Shown: positions 12,314 to 24,206 of the stretch, piece by piece
Layout: the number at the start of each line of letters is the position of its first letter
How positions within the stretch are numbered: the stretch's first letter is position 1
DNA from: Callorhinus ursinus
Lineage: Eukaryota > Chordata > Mammalia > Carnivora > Otariidae
Reading direction: 5' to 3'
DNA: 64,000 nt
Assembly (NCBI RefSeq): GCF_003265705.1
Contig: NW_020312966.1
Span: 21,203,436 to 21,267,435 of the forward strand
The notes under the pieces: model-generated
Database searches by the model: none
Told to the model about the DNA's origin: nothing
What the model saw: only the letters and a program-made list of their open reading frames with translations
Translations under genes and position numbers: made by a program

Positions 12314-12560
12314 CACTCACTTATGCAATCCCTTGTGGCATACTGTTTCTACTGCTGTTCTCCCGTTGCATTGCCAGAAAAGGAAGGTGATATTTTGAAA
12401 GACATTTGATCCATCTAACAGAAGAGGAAGAAAACAGGGAGATGAGATCAGGGGGATTTCTGGGAAAGAAAGTGTGAAACACAAGGGACAAAAGAGTGAG
12501 TCATGAGTCCAGAAACAATCATGAGAGACCATCTGGCTCGGTGCTTCCCAATTTTTGGAA
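10661..12560. other. Unique stretch without recognised genes
   Basis: About 1.9 kb holding only a CA microsatellite. Plus-strand open frames at 11263-11493, 11501-11779 and 11927-12409 overlap unique sequence, but I recognise no domain, and the last one runs through the CA repeat (a His-Thr stretch). They are not supported as genes. Confidence 0.45.
12280..12311. repeat. (AC)n microsatellite
   Basis: A pure AC dinucleotide run of about 16 units. Confidence 0.97.
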
Positions 12561-12578
12561 AAGATATTTGTAAATCTT

Positions 12579-12689
12579 AAGGCCCCTGGCTGGCTTAGTC
12601 GGTAGAACTTGCAACTCTTGATCTCGGGGTTGTAAGTTCGAGACCCACCTTGGGTGTAGAGATTACTTAAAAAATAAAAAATTGTTTTG
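12579..12689 (+). mobile_element. Can-SINE, short type (outer element of a nest)
   Basis: 'ggcccctggctggcttagtc' head and 'gagattacttaaaaaataaa' tail. The 18-bp TSD 'aagatatttgtaaatctt' lies at 12561-12578 and only reappears at 13070-13087, after two further SINEs, so later copies landed in its A-rich tail. Confidence 0.93.
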
Positions 12690-12862
12690 AAGATTTTTCA
12701 TTTATCTATTTGAGAGAGAGAGAGAGATCACAAGTGGGGGGGTAGAGGGAGAAGCAGACTCCCTGCTGAGCAGGGAGCCCCACATGGGACTCGATCCCGA
12801 GAATCCAGGATCATGGCCTGAGCCGAAGGCAGATGATTAACCAACTGAGCCACGCAGGCTCC
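12690..12862 (-). mobile_element. Can-SINE, long type
   Basis: Antisense copy between two sense copies in the nest; head 'aactgagccacgcaggctcc'. Confidence 0.92.
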
Positions 12863-12900
12863 AAGAATAAAATATTTAATGAAAAAAAATATATATATTT

Positions 12901-13069
12901 GGGGCGCCTGGGTGGCACAGTCAGTTAAGTGTCTGCCTTCGGCTCAGGTCATGAGCCTGGGGTCCTGGGGCTCCCTGCTCAGTGGGGAACTTGATTCTCC
13001 TTCTGCCCACCCCCACTCCCCCCCCCCCGCCTTGTGCTCTTTCTGTCTCAAATAAATAAAATCTTTTTA
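12901..13069 (+). mobile_element. Can-SINE, long type with shortened body
   Basis: Starts 'ggggcgcctgggtggcacag'. The middle lacks the 'gatcgagccccgc' section and it contains a C-run at about 13019-13028. It ends in an AAATAAATAAA tail next to the outer TSD. Confidence 0.93.
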
Positions 13070-13087
13070 AAGATATTTGTAAATCTT

Positions 13088-13605
13088 TACGTGGGATGAT
13101 AGAAATAAATAAATACATAAAATTGGTTGAGGATTACCTGTTGAGCTGCATTAGGGAAGTCAGGGAGCGGGGTGGGGGAGGGGCCGTGTGTCTCACAAGA
13201 TGACCTAAGGGAGAGGCTGTGGAGGAAGGGAGGGGGTGTGAGAGCGATCTTCCTGCCGGATAATGGGTGCGAGGCCTTTGATGAGTGCCCATTCCTGTTT
13301 CCTTCCTGTTTGGAGCAACTACCTGTGGCTTATCCTGTGGCCGTGAGAGAGAGCTCAAGAGCACCGTGGGGGTGCTGACCCAGAGCCGTGACACGTGAAC
13401 TGTGGAACCAATTCCAGAACAGTGCCACTGACCTTGCTTCATGGGGGAAACAAATGCACATTGACCAGGTCACCTTTAGTCGGCCCGTCTGTTGCTTACA
13501 AACAAAAATCTTACCTGATACAGTGGGGAAGCCCATTTTCACGCAAAAACTTACTGCTTGGTTTGCTGTGTGGCAAATGAAATTACTATTAATCTGTTAA
13601 GACTA
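13088..13605. other. Unique stretch without recognised genes
   Basis: G-rich around 13160-13240. Four overlapping short frames on both strands have no identifiable domain. Confidence 0.5.
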
Positions 13606-13800
13606 CCATCACCACCCCTAATGACACCACCAACAACATCTATTAAGCACTTTATAAACTTGCGCTTTATATCTATAGTTTCATTTAAGACTGGCCCTTC
13701 AAGATAGTTATTATTAGCCCCATTTTATAGATAAGAAAATCAAGTCCAGAGAGGTTCAATCATTTGCCCTAGTGTAATAAGAAGTAGAACTGAGCTATGC
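13606..13800 (-). repeat. MIR element
   Basis: The 'ttattagccccattttatagataagaaaatcaag' region, followed by 'agagaggttcaatcatttgccc', is the antisense MIR core, one of the clearest copies here. Confidence 0.85.
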
Positions 13801-13860
13801 AATGGAATCCCATCACTCTCTTTTCCATCGGGCATAGACACTTAAAGTACAGCATATAAG

Positions 13861-14060
13861 GGCCCCTGGGTGGCTCAGTAGGTTAAGCATCTGCCTTTGG
13901 CTCAGGTCGTGATCCCAGGGTCCGGGGATCGAGTCCCGCAAGGGGCTCCCTGCTCAGCGATGAGTCTGCTTCTCCCTCTCCCTCTGCTGATACCCCCTGC
14001 CCGTGATCTCTCTCACTCTCTCAAATAAATAAAGAAAATCTAGAAAGAAAGGAAGGAAGA
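13861..14060 (+). mobile_element. Can-SINE, long type
   Basis: 'gggcccctgggtggctcagt' head, CT-rich body and a tail that has become a GAAA/GGAA-rich run. A weak TSD resembles 'cagcatataag' / 'cagcatgtag'. Confidence 0.93.
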
Positions 14061-14069
14061 AAAGAAACC

Positions 14070-15846
14070 AGCATGTAGTGATATTATAAATGTAATATAG
14101 CTCCAAGTTTTTGCTGAATTATTTTTTCAATGATCACAGTGCAATTCTTGAATGTTTCTGGAATTTAATGTAAAGCACTTTGGTCTGTGGTTGATCTTGC
14201 TCCTTCCCAACCCTTCCAGAAAAAGAACATATGTCCTTTTCTGCCTACTGCCATGATTGCCAAGATGCCCTGTCCTCTATACCCTGGGACCCTGGGCGGT
14301 GGCGCCTCAGAGGTGGCCCTGGGGACACTGGGAGCCTCGGCTGCTTGCAGCCAGCAGGCACTTGTCTTTCCAGAGTAGGCTCCTGGTGGTAAAAATGGAA
14401 ACAAAATGGAAGTGACATTGTTCTGTGTCTTCTCCAGGCCATGCTGCAATGGGCTTGTGCCTTTCTTCCCTGGGCCTCCTTTCTGAGCCCCAGACCTTTT
14501 TGCTTTGAGGGATATGCTTCAGAGGCCTCTGGGCATAAACCTTTGTGAATCTCTTTCAGGTCCGTGCCCATCATCCCTGGTTGTGTCTGGGCTTTCATCT
14601 TGGGCTCATGCCCTTTGAAAGTCTGAGCACACCCAGAAATCTCTGCAGGCAGCTTGCTTGCGACCGACTTCACCTTTTCTTCCCCATGAAAGTTCTAGTA
14701 ATGTAATCACAAATGATTCCGGTGTTGGGAGTCCTCTGTTCTCTTGCGCTATTTTGTGGTTTTGAATCTCTGGCCATCCCGTGTTACCTTCTTCAGATAT
14801 TTTGGAAATCTGCTTCCCTAATCTCTAAAAGAGTATGTTGGACTCCATTTAGCTTTTCTTCTTTCTCTGTGGGATGATTATGATTCTGTGGGTCTCTTTC
14901 CCACGGTTTCTTGTTATTTCCACTGTACTAAAGAATTCTTTTCCTGACAAGAAGTCCAGGAAGAGCATCCAAATTCTACTTTAGAAATTCTAATTTATTC
15001 AAATTCCAGTGTAGAAGGGAAATTCAATTATTTCAAAATTAATTAAAATCTCTAAACAAAGGAGAAAATCTTTCTTCTTTTTTTGTTTTTTATTCTTTAT
15101 TCTTAATTGGGTTCTATATTCTCCTCTTTACTGGAGTTAATATAATCTTTTCCTCTTCAGGTGTTACAGTTTAGAATGGTGGGTCAAAACTCATGCAGAA
15201 TTGTGTTAATTTAATTGAAAGATTCTGAAGTAATTTTTTTTCAGTTTTTTCTTTCTTTCTTTTAAGATTCAATGTTACATTTGTGTTGGAGCAAAGTAGC
15301 CTTTTCTAGATGTGGAAGAGAGATTGATTTTGACTACATGTTGTATCTAAATGGTGTAAGAACTCCTTTATTTATTGAGTTAGCAACGAAATTCTTACTC
15401 TTCAAGAACCACATGTGTAGTCTTGCAGGGCATAATACATCCTCTGTGTGTGTATGCGTGTTGTGTATAAAATCAGTTCTCTCTGTTGAAAAGAACCAAA
15501 CCCCTATTTAAAAACAGTTTAATTATTAGAGACATTTTGCCCAACTAGAAGTCACGTGAGTTCCTGGTTGATAGAACAGCTTCTCCGTGTCATCAGGGAC
15601 CCAGGCTGTCTTTGCTTAGTGTTCTGCCATAACTGGACCCGAATGATGGGCTTGGCAGTACCAGCTTCTCATCCTTCCTAGACAATGCCAAGAAGAAGGC
15701 AAGGAGGAGGGAAAGTGTGTTCTCTCATCCATTTTCTCTCTCTCTCTCTCTCTCTCTAATCGGGGTGGGGAAAACTTGCCCAAAAGCACTCCTGCACACA
15801 TGTGCACACACCCATATGTTATGTCTTACATACATGTATTTACAAT
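14070..15846. other. Unique stretch without SINEs
   Basis: About 1.8 kb. It contains a minus-strand frame of 142 codons (14245-14673) without a known domain, an AT-rich part with repeated AAATTC words at 14990-15060, and a CT microsatellite at 15736-15758. No gene supported. Confidence 0.45.
15736..15758. repeat. (TC)n microsatellite
   Basis: A short pure TC run not connected to a SINE. Confidence 0.9.
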
Positions 15847-15862
15847 ATTAATGAAATTTACA

Positions 15863-16053
15863 GGGTACCTGGGTGGCTCAGTCGGGTAAGCATCTGCCTT
15901 CGGCTCAGGTCATGATCTCAGGGTCCTGGGATGCAGCCCAGCGTTGGGATCCCTGCTCAGCGGGGAGTCTGCTTCTCCCTCTGCCTCTGCCTGCCTTTCC
16001 CTCTGCTTGTGCTCTCTCTTTCTCTCTGTCAAATAAATAAAATCTTTAAAAAA
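15863..16053 (+). mobile_element. Can-SINE, long type, full length
   Basis: The TSD 'attaatgaaatttaca' at 15847-15862 and its one-mismatch partner at 16054-16069 define the ends precisely. Confidence 0.95.
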
Positions 16054-16146
16054 ATTAATGAGATTTACAAACATAGCTACATTTTAAGTAGTGTCATAGA
16101 ACATTATTAAGGCAAGAAAAATTAATTCTATGTGCCCTCATTACTT

Positions 16147-16325
16147 ATTTTTTTTTAGAGAGAGTGAGAAAGAAGGGGGGAGGGGCCGAGGGAGAGAGAG
16201 AATCTTAAGCAGGCTCCATGCCCAGCTTGGAGCCCGACATGGGGCTCGATCTTATGAACCTGAGATCATGACCTGAGCCGAAATCAAGAGTCCATGCTTA
16301 ACCTCCTGAGCCACCCAGGCACCTG
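16147..16325 (-). mobile_element. Can-SINE, long type
   Basis: Antisense copy; the 'ctgagccacccaggcacctg' head ends next to 'atcatcattattt', a possible partner of 'tcattacttattt' upstream. Confidence 0.92.
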
Positions 16326-16481
16326 ATCATCATTATTTAAAAGGTTAGATAAGTAAACTGAGAAAGAGGAAGAAATCTTTGAAACAGTACAAGAGGTGAG
16401 GACCATTATTATCCTGACTTAAGCATGTTTGTTGATAAATCACATTCTCTGAAAGACTCTACCAGTAAAACCCTAATATAA

Positions 16482-16607
16482 GGGGTGCCTGGCTGGCTCA
16501 GTGTGTAAGGCATGCAACTCTTGATCTCAGGGTGTGAGTTTGAGACCCTTGTGGGGTATAGAGATGACTTAAAAACATAATCTTTTGAAAATAAAATATT
16601 TTTTAAG
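16482..16607 (+). mobile_element. Can-SINE, short type
   Basis: 'ggggtgcctggctggctcag' head and a 'tatagagatgacttaaaaac' tail region; diverged. Confidence 0.9.
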
Positions 16608-16755
16608 AACCCAGCCTAATACAGTACGAATAACTATACATTAGGGGTTTATTCTAACCTCTGGCACTAATACTTAAAAAACAGTTAATTCTATTAAAAT
16701 AATTTTCTAAGACGTATGTACATATGGAAGACAGAACATTTTAGGACTTAGCTTT

Positions 16756-16904
16756 GTTTTTTAAACATTTTATTTATTTGGGGGGGGTGAGAGACAGACT
16801 CCCCGCTGAGCAGGGAGCCCGAGGTGGGGTATGATCCCAGGACCCCAAGATCATGACCTGAGCTGAAGTCAGACACCCAACCAATTGAGCCACACAGGCA
16901 ACCC
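16756..16904 (-). mobile_element. Can-SINE, long type, shortened
   Basis: Antisense copy with a G-run replacing part of the GA tract. The TSD 'aggacttagcttt' is at 16743-16755 and 16905-16917. Confidence 0.94.
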
Positions 16905-17289
16905 AGGACTTAGCTTTAAATGAAACCCTGTGGTGGGTGTGGGATCATGTCCTAGGTTTTTGCTAATCGTATTCCATATACAGAAACTGTGTTACTGGTT
17001 TGAGTTAACAATAACTTTTGCACACAAGCCCAGCTTGAACCTGATGCTGCAGCAAACCCATTTTACAGATGAGCCTGTCTGTACATGAAAGTGAATAGAT
17101 TATGAAAGCGGTAATTAAGGGAAGGGCATGTACAAGTACTTTGCTTATTTGCCAACTAAATGAAAGTGCTTGAAAAAAAGTTTAAACTGTATCATTGGCA
17201 CAAAGCCTTTGGCAAATAAGAGTTGTGGATGATTCTTTGTTTCATTCAGGAAATTCCGTGAGATGAGAGCTTTCTTCTGGCTTCTATTC

Positions 17290-17990
<701 letters not shown>

Positions 17991-18007
17991 AAAAAAACCC
18001 AAAAACA

Positions 18008-18127
18008 GGGGCGCCTGGGTGGCTCAGATGGTTAAGCGTCTGCCTTCGGCTCAGGTCGTGATCCCGGGGTCCTGGGATCGAGTCCCGCATCAGGCTCCCT
18101 GCTCCTTGGGAGCCTGCTTCTCCCTCT

Positions 18128-18166
<39 letters not shown>

Positions 18167-18199
18167 GAATAATAAATAAAATCTAAAAAAAAAAAAAAA
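18008..18199 (+). mobile_element. Can-SINE, long type
   Basis: Inserted in the A-rich tail of the TMA7 retrocopy ('aacccaaaaaca' before, 'aaccccaaaaca' after). Contains a (CT)n run at 18130-18158. Confidence 0.94.
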
Positions 18200-18289
18200 C
18201 CCCAAAACAAACAAACAAAAAACCTGCTCTTTCTCTACCAGTCACTCATTTTGATGAATGACGCTAGTGTCAACTCACTGGTACAGCTC

Positions 18290-18411
18290 CTTTTTTTTTT
18301 AAATTAATTAATTTTTTTTTAGTAATCTCTACACCCAACATGGGGCTCAAACCCACAACCCCAAGATCAAAATCTGCATGCTGTAACCAACTGAGCCAGC
18401 CAGGCACCCCA
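18290..18411 (-). mobile_element. Can-SINE, short type
   Basis: Antisense copy: T-run, 'agtaatctctacacccaac', head 'actgagccagccaggcacccc'. Confidence 0.92.
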
Positions 18412-18429
18412 TGGATGTGACTCCTTGAA

Positions 18430-19215
18430 GAACACTAGTCTAGATTCCTTTACTCCGACATCCAGTGATTCACCACATCTGCTCCAGCCTGCCTTCTCGA
18501 TGTCTCCAGAATTTACCTTCTACTCCAAGCCTGTGGCCACTCCTGTAGTCAGGGACCTATTATTTCCCAGCCTTGGATGTTGTGGCAGCTTTTGGACTGT
18601 TATCCTGTCTAGTCTCCCTTCAGTTGATTCGTCACACTGTCTCCAGCGTATAAATCCAATCATTTCACTCCCCTGCTTGAAATCCCTTCCTCCCTGCCTG
18701 CATCAACTTCTGGAGGGTTCAGATGCTCTAGGGATTCACAGGACTCTTGGATACTGGACCCGACTTAGCTTTCTGCTGCTATTTATTACCACCCCTCCTT
18801 CCTCCTCTGCTCCCCCCCCTCAATATTCTATATTCCCGCAGTCCTACTATATTTTCAGTTACCCGAATATACCAGGCCTTCTCACTTCTGTGTTTCTGAT
18901 ATATGGTCTCCTGGCTTCCTGATATCCTTTCTCTAATTCTTCACGGGGCTAACACTCTTGCCTTAGGAGGTGGCATGCATGGGCTTTCTTCCTTGGGAGG
19001 ACCCCACACCAGTCTGGTTTAGGCCACCTTTGATGTGAGCCCTATCACCCTGTCACTATCAAAGCCCTTATTTTATAGCCATCTGTTTGCCTGTCTTTCT
19101 TGCTCACCACAAAATCTTTGTGGGGGGGAGCCATTGTGTCTTATCCATTCTTGAAAGCGCTCTGCCTTGAATCAGCCATTAGCTAATACATGCTCACTGA
19201 ATCAATGAGGCAACT
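18430..19215 (+). mobile_element. L2 LINE 3' part
   Basis: Carries the L2 ORF2 end ('ctgttatcctgtctagtctccc', 'aatcatttcactcccctgctt') and the typical 3' end ('attgtgtcttatccattctt', 'tgctcactgaatcaatgag'). The 165-codon frame at 18425-18922 is an unconserved reading of this relic. Confidence 0.75.
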
Positions 19216-19399
19216 AGCTAAGACAGAAAAGTTTAGTAACTTTTTTCGAGAAAAAAAATTAAAGTTATTTACAAGTGACTTTTTGAGATCATCGTTTGGT
19301 AGGGAATATGGATTTTTTGATTGTAGTGGAAACATTGTTTTGCTATTTTGGTTTAATTGAAGACCCTTCCTTGAGGTGATATAACCTGGATGTCAGTAC

Positions 19400-19535
19400 C
19401 TAACAAACAGCAAACGAAGACTTCTCTGGTTGGTTGCTCACTCTTGGATGAGTTACTTACACTAGGGAAATTCATTTCCCTCATCTGCAAGAGGGGTGTT
19501 TTTGCCTTAGACGTGTGTTGTGAAAATTTAAGTGA
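19400..19535 (+). repeat. MIR fragment
   Basis: 'ggatgagttacttacactag' followed by 'tttccctcatctgcaagagg' matches the sense MIR core. Confidence 0.7.
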
Positions 19536-19543
19536 GTACCTGG

Positions 19544-19648
19544 GGGCACCTGGCTGGCTCTGGAGCACATGACTCTTGATCTCCGGGTGGTGAGTTCTAG
19601 CCCCACGTTGAGTGTGGAGCCTACTTTAAATAAATAATAAAATAAAAG
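19544..19648 (+). mobile_element. Can-SINE, short type
   Basis: 'gggcacctggctggctctgg' head (part of the A-box region deleted) and an AAATAAATAATAAA tail. Confidence 0.9.
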
Positions 19649-20304
19649 TATCTGGATATAATAAGTGTTAAGTACATATTGATTAGCTCTCCCTTCTTTG
19701 AATAGCTTAAAGGTTAACAGATAATGCCATTTTCAGATGAGGGAAACACATCATTTGGCCTTCAGATGATATGGATCATAGAAACTAAATACCTAAAAAT
19801 TTGGTCTATTTGTTCAGTTCTTCACTTATGATAACTTTGTAAGTTGTGGAATAAACTCATTTGGTAGTCATTAATTTATATACATTATTTTTTGTATAAT
19901 ATAGAAGTATCTGTAATTGTCCTGATTATAATAACTAGTCTATGGTATTGACTAGCATGTTAACAAAAGTAGCCTAATTTCAGTCCTTTCTTGAAAGCAT
20001 TTTTAAATCTATCAAATAATGTATAAGTATGCAGAGTTAAAATAAGTCCAAATGTTAATCCATATATTGAAAATTGCTATGTGGAAAGACATACATTTTA
20101 TAATTTATTTCTCTATTATTGCAAATGTCATAAAGCCACTGCTAATAACTCTGGGAAGTAAATCACGTTAATGTGGCAAACTGGATTCAAAGGGAGACTA
20201 TAGTTCAGATAGTTAACTAAGATAAGTTTTCAGATAAATAAGCTAAATCTAGGCAGTAAATTGAGCAATTTCACATTTTTTAAACATCCTGCAAACTTTT
20301 GAAA
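19649..20304. other. AT-rich unique stretch
   Basis: No gene or clear repeat. High AT content, with multiple in-frame stops on both strands. Confidence 0.6.
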
Positions 20305-20430
20305 TGGCTATCTATTTATTTATTTTAAGATTTTATTTTTAAGTAATCTCTACATCCAAGGTGGGGCTTGAACTCACAAGCCCCAGATCAAGATTCACAT
20401 GCTCTTCTGACTGAGCCAGCTAGGCGCCCC
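20305..20430 (-). mobile_element. Can-SINE, short type
   Basis: Antisense copy ending 'gactgagccagctaggcgcccc'; possible TSD 'gaaatggct' / 'gaagtggct'. Confidence 0.92.
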
Positions 20431-20935
20431 TGAAGTGGCTTTTTAAAGTTTTCCTAAAGTCAAGGCTGTCCTTTTTTTAGGGTAAATAATTGCTGGATTC
20501 CCTTAATTCCCTTGGCAAAAGAAATAAGTTTCCTATTCCTAATCCCTTCACTTTCTGGGCTCTTTTCACCCACGGATCTCCAGCAGGTTAAACTGGCTAC
20601 ACATTAGCTTCTTTTCACAAGATATGAGTAATTACCTTAAATTGCTCTGGTTTATTAAGTGAAATCCAAAGTAGCTTCTGTACCTACCTGACATTTAGTT
20701 AATGAGCATAGTGGTACCTCCAGGAGATTAATGGAACTTTGATAAAGGGGTAGTTTAATTGGGTGAAGTTGCACATCTGGATTGCATTCGGAAAGGGGTG
20801 AAATAATCCATATATTTGAATGCAATTTGATGTAATTACATTGTAATTTTGGTTATTGCCAAAAGATGAGTTACCATTTGAAGTGAGAACTGCCTTCTGA
20901 AGTGAGGTTAGCTCATATAAGTAATTGAAATCTAT
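20431..20935. other. No gene seen
   Basis: Unique AT-rich DNA; an 80-codon minus-strand frame at 20699-20941 has no recognisable domain. Confidence 0.5.
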
Positions 20936-21040
20936 CAACAAGTATTAATTGAGTACCTATTATGTTCAAGGCTCTGGCGTAAGTATGAGAAATACAAAGA
21001 AGCATGGGACTTAGTATCTATTCTCAAGTGACTATTCTTC
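20936..21040 (-). mobile_element. L2 LINE 3' end fragment
   Basis: 'gagtacctattatgttcaaggctctgg' followed by 'gaaatacaaagaagcatgg' is the reverse complement of the L2-type 3' end. Confidence 0.55.
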
Positions 21041-21150
21041 AATAATATATATACAGTGTAGTAAACAAATTAATTGAGAAATGTGTATGTGTGCGTGACA
21101 ATGTCCTAGACACTTCCATGTATTTTGACTTTATAAATTTTTGCTGATCT

Positions 21151-21288
21151 GGGGCACCTGGGTGGCTCAGTCAGTTGAGTGTCTGACTCTTGATCTCAGC
21201 TCAGGTCATGATCTGATCAGGGCTGTGAGTTCAAGCCCTGTGTTGGGCTCTGCACTGGGCATGGAGCCTACTTAATATGTAAATAAAT
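21151..21288 (+). mobile_element. Can-SINE, intermediate type without CT body
   Basis: 'ggggcacctgggtggctcag' head joined to 'gggcatggagcctacttaat', then an AAATAAATAA tail. Possible TSD 'ttttgctgatct' / 'gtttgcactgatt'. Confidence 0.92.
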
Positions 21289-21383
21289 AAGTTTGCACTG
21301 ATTTTTCTGTGTAGGATATTGTGTTGGTGACACCAAGAAGTATTAAACATGATTTATTATTTCACTTGGAGTTTGCTTAGGGA

Positions 21384-21505
21384 GGGATTCCTGGCAAGCT
21401 GAAGTCGGTGGAGTGCGTGACTCTGAATGTTGAGGTTGTGAGGTTGAGCCCCATGTTGGGGGTAGAGATTACTTAAGAACAAAATATTTAAAAAAAAAAA
21501 AAGAT
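21384..21505 (+). mobile_element. Can-SINE, short type, diverged
   Basis: The head is degenerate ('gggattcctggcaagctgaag'), but the end 'gttgggggtagagattactt' is clear. The TSD 'tttgcttaggga' is at 21372-21383 and 21506-21517. Confidence 0.9.
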
Positions 21506-21517
21506 TTTGCTTAGGGA

Positions 21518-22479
21518 AATAGGGCATTGAAGTAAAAAGAAGTGAAAGGTAGCATATGATAAGGTCAAATAGTAATGACCCTTCTATTCTTATACCACTT
21601 TAAAAGTGCTTTCATACATGCCCTATATGACAATTCTTAGTCCTGCTTTCCCCTTGAGCTACAGATCTACCTTCCCGATTGCCCGAAAGTCTCATTTAGA
21701 CTCCCGTCTGGCTGCTTGGCCTTTGTAACCTCTTCATCCCTGCAAAATGGTTTTGCCTGTCTCCCTTCCCGAAGTGTCTCTCCCATTAGCCAAATTCAGT
21801 GACCTGTTTCAGTTCCCTGACCACTGGACCTCTCTGTCGTGGTTAACACCAGAAACTCTTCTCTTGCGTTTGAAACTTTCTCTTCTCCTTTTCTAATACC
21901 GCTTTCTGTTGCTTCCCCTGGAAGTGGAAGGAATGGCCTAGAGCCGTGAGCTCCAAAGTGGTGGGTATGCCCCTGGTGGCCCCTGAGATACTACCTGGGC
22001 CCAGACAGAGGCAGATCCTGCCCGGGGAGACCTCAAAGGATGGGAGGGAGAGTGGGGTTACATGGTGAGAATTGTAGGGAAATAAGAATGAGGACTGGCA
22101 AGGGTAGAGGTCTCTGTCTGACCCCAGGCCTCCAGGGGTGGCCGCCTTTTGGTATCCTCCAACACCAGCGCCAGACTTCCTTCTCTCTGGTCGCTCTGAC
22201 ATCTGTACCTGGGGCAGCCCGAGGTCCCAGGGCTTGAGGAGGGTCCAGGCTCTACCAAGGCCCAACACTGGGGGTTTGGGATTAAGTGGTTGTGAGTGAC
22301 GGGCTGCTGTAGCATTGGGTTTCAGTTCAGCAGCCACCAGAAAAAAGAACAGGGCAAAGAGTAGCTTTGAGCCAGGCCTCGGGTTTCATTGAGCTCTACC
22401 ACTTACTAGCTATGAAACCGGAAGAAACTTGCTCATACCAAAACCAAGGCGTCTTCCCTGTCTCTTCTGCCTCTCCCTG
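21518..22479. other. Mostly unclassified stretch
   Basis: 21640-21840 may be a decayed L2 piece. 21843-22380 is GC-richer unique sequence with overlapping frames on both strands, the longest 164 codons on the minus strand (21843-22337). It has Pro/Gly/Arg-rich composition and no domain I recognise. No splice or polyadenylation context supports it as a gene. Confidence 0.4.
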
Positions 22480-23190
22480 CATCTTCCGTCCAGGCCACTC
22501 CATCTCCAAATCCACCCCCTTCTGGTTCAGCCCGCCGTCCCATCTTGCTGGACCAATAGACGAGCTTTTAACTTTGTGTCTTTTCCTTCTTTTGCCCTTT
22601 ACACGTTATTCTTCACACGGCACCCGAAGGATATTTTTGAAATGAAATCAGATTATGTTGCTCCCCTAATTAAAACCTTCCAAATGTTTTTCATTGCCGA
22701 GAATAACTTCCAAACTCCTCAACATAGCTACGAGGCCTTATGTAACACTGGATATAATGTTCCCCATCGCTCAGTCAAGTCTAGCCATACATTCTTTGTT
22801 TTCCCTCAACATGCCAAGTTTGTTCTTGTCTTAGGGGCTTTGCAATAGCTGTTTTTTTACGCCTGGAATGCTCCTTCCCAGTCTTCAGAAGGCTGATTGC
22901 TTCTCATCATTCAGTCTCAGCTTAATTGTTCCTTCTCAGGCAAGACTTCATAAGCAGCCCCTGCGTCTCAGTCCCCTGCCCTCCCCCAACACATCTCTGG
23001 TACATAACTTACTTTCTTCAAGGCTTGTTACTATCAGAAATCATCTTGTTTATTCTCCTCTCTTCCCACAACCGTCCCTAAACACAAATGACCTGACTGT
23101 GTCTATTCTGTGCGCTTCTGTTATCTCAGTGCCTGGATGGTGCCTGGCACACGGTAAGCAGCCAATGAGCAATAAATGATGACTATGGAA
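22480..23190 (+). mobile_element. L2 LINE 3' part
   Basis: A clear L2 order: 'aatcagattatgttgctccc', 'gttttccctcaacatgccaag', 'ggggctttgcaatagctg', 'gcctggaatgctccttccc', 'gtgcctggcacacggtaagc' and a final 'aataaatgatgactatggaatgaa'. The frames here (92-139 codons) come from this relic. Confidence 0.85.
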
Positions 23191-23224
23191 TGAAGGAGGC
23201 CAGTGCCTCTCTTTGAGCCTAGAG

Positions 23225-23395
23225 TTTTCACTGAGAGAGAATTAAATGAGATTTTTTTAAATAGATCACATATATATTATAGCAATTAATATATAATATA
23301 TAATCTCATTTTATACATCTATAGGTAATATGTAAAATCTCGTTATATATAACATATGCATAAAATGACATTATATAATATAGAGATGCCACTCT
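23225..23395. repeat. AT-rich low-complexity tract
   Basis: Runs of ATAT, TATATAATATATAA and related words. Not a regulatory TATA box by context. Confidence 0.8.
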
Positions 23396-23594
23396 ATTTT
23401 TTTTTAAGATTTTATTTATTTATTTGACAGAGAGAGACACAGCAAGAGAGGGAACACAAGCAGGGGGAGTGGGAGAGGGAGAAGAGGGCTTCCCACTGAG
23501 CAGGGAGCCCGAGGCGGGGCTCGATCCCAGGACACTGGGACCATGACCTGAGCCGAAGGCAGACGCTTAACCCACTGAGCCACCCAGGCGCCCC
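23396..23594 (-). mobile_element. Can-SINE, long type, young-looking
   Basis: Antisense copy with the 'gacagagagagacacagc' and 'caagcagggggagtgggag' signatures; the head ends 'gagccacccaggcgcccc'. Confidence 0.95.
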
Positions 23595-23659
23595 TCCTTG
23601 TCTATTCTTTTTCTACTAGCTACTTAGCAAAGTGCCCGGCCCATAGTAAGAATGCAGTT

Positions 23660-23766
23660 GGGGCACCTGGCTGGCTCAGTTAGTGGAACATGCGACTCTT
23701 GATTTTGGGGTTGTGACGTCAAGCCCCATGTTGGGTATAGAGATTACTTAAAAAGGAAAATCTTTA
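23660..23766 (+). mobile_element. Can-SINE, short type
   Basis: First of three head-to-tail sense SINEs: 'ggggcacctggctggctcag' to 'gagattacttaaaaaggaaa'. Confidence 0.94.
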
Positions 23767-23988
23767 GGGGCGCCTGGGTGGCTCAGATGGTTAAGCATCT
23801 GCCTTTGGCTCAGGTCATGATCCCAGGGTCCTGGGATCGAGTCCCGCGTTGGGCTCCCTGCTCCGCGGGGAGCCTGCCTCTCCCTTTCACTCTGCCACTC
23901 CCCCTGCTCATGCTATCTCTCTCTCTGTCAAATAAATAAATAAAATCTTTAAAGAAAAAAGAAAATCTTTAAAAAATAAATAAGTAAA
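23767..23988 (+). mobile_element. Can-SINE, long type
   Basis: Second of three. It follows 'aaaatcttta' (23757-23766), and the same word recurs after its tail, so it inserted in the tail of the preceding SINE. Confidence 0.95.
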
Positions 23989-24206
23989 GGGGTGCCTGGG
24001 TGGCTCAGTTGGTTAAGTGTCTGACTCTTGATTTCAGCTCAGGTCATGGTCTCAGGATTGTGAGATTGAGCCCCACATCAGGCTCTACACTCAGTGCCAA
24101 GTCTGCTTAAGATTCTCTGGCCCCCCCCTCCCGCTTGCTCACACACTCTCTCTCTCTCTCTCAAATAAATAAATAAATAAATAAATAAATAAATAGAATT
24201 TTTTTT
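23989..24206 (+). mobile_element. Can-SINE, long type
   Basis: Third of three. The head is of the 'gtgtctgactcttgatttcagctc' kind and the tail is expanded to (AAAT)n at about 24163-24196. Confidence 0.95.

Noticed and set aside
18425..18922. 165-codon plus-strand frame
   Set aside because: It overlies the L2 3' part and is not conserved L2 protein; a chance opening in C/T-rich relic DNA.
21843..22337. 164-codon minus-strand frame as a gene
   Set aside because: No domain, no splice or polyadenylation context; competing frames of similar length on the other strand.
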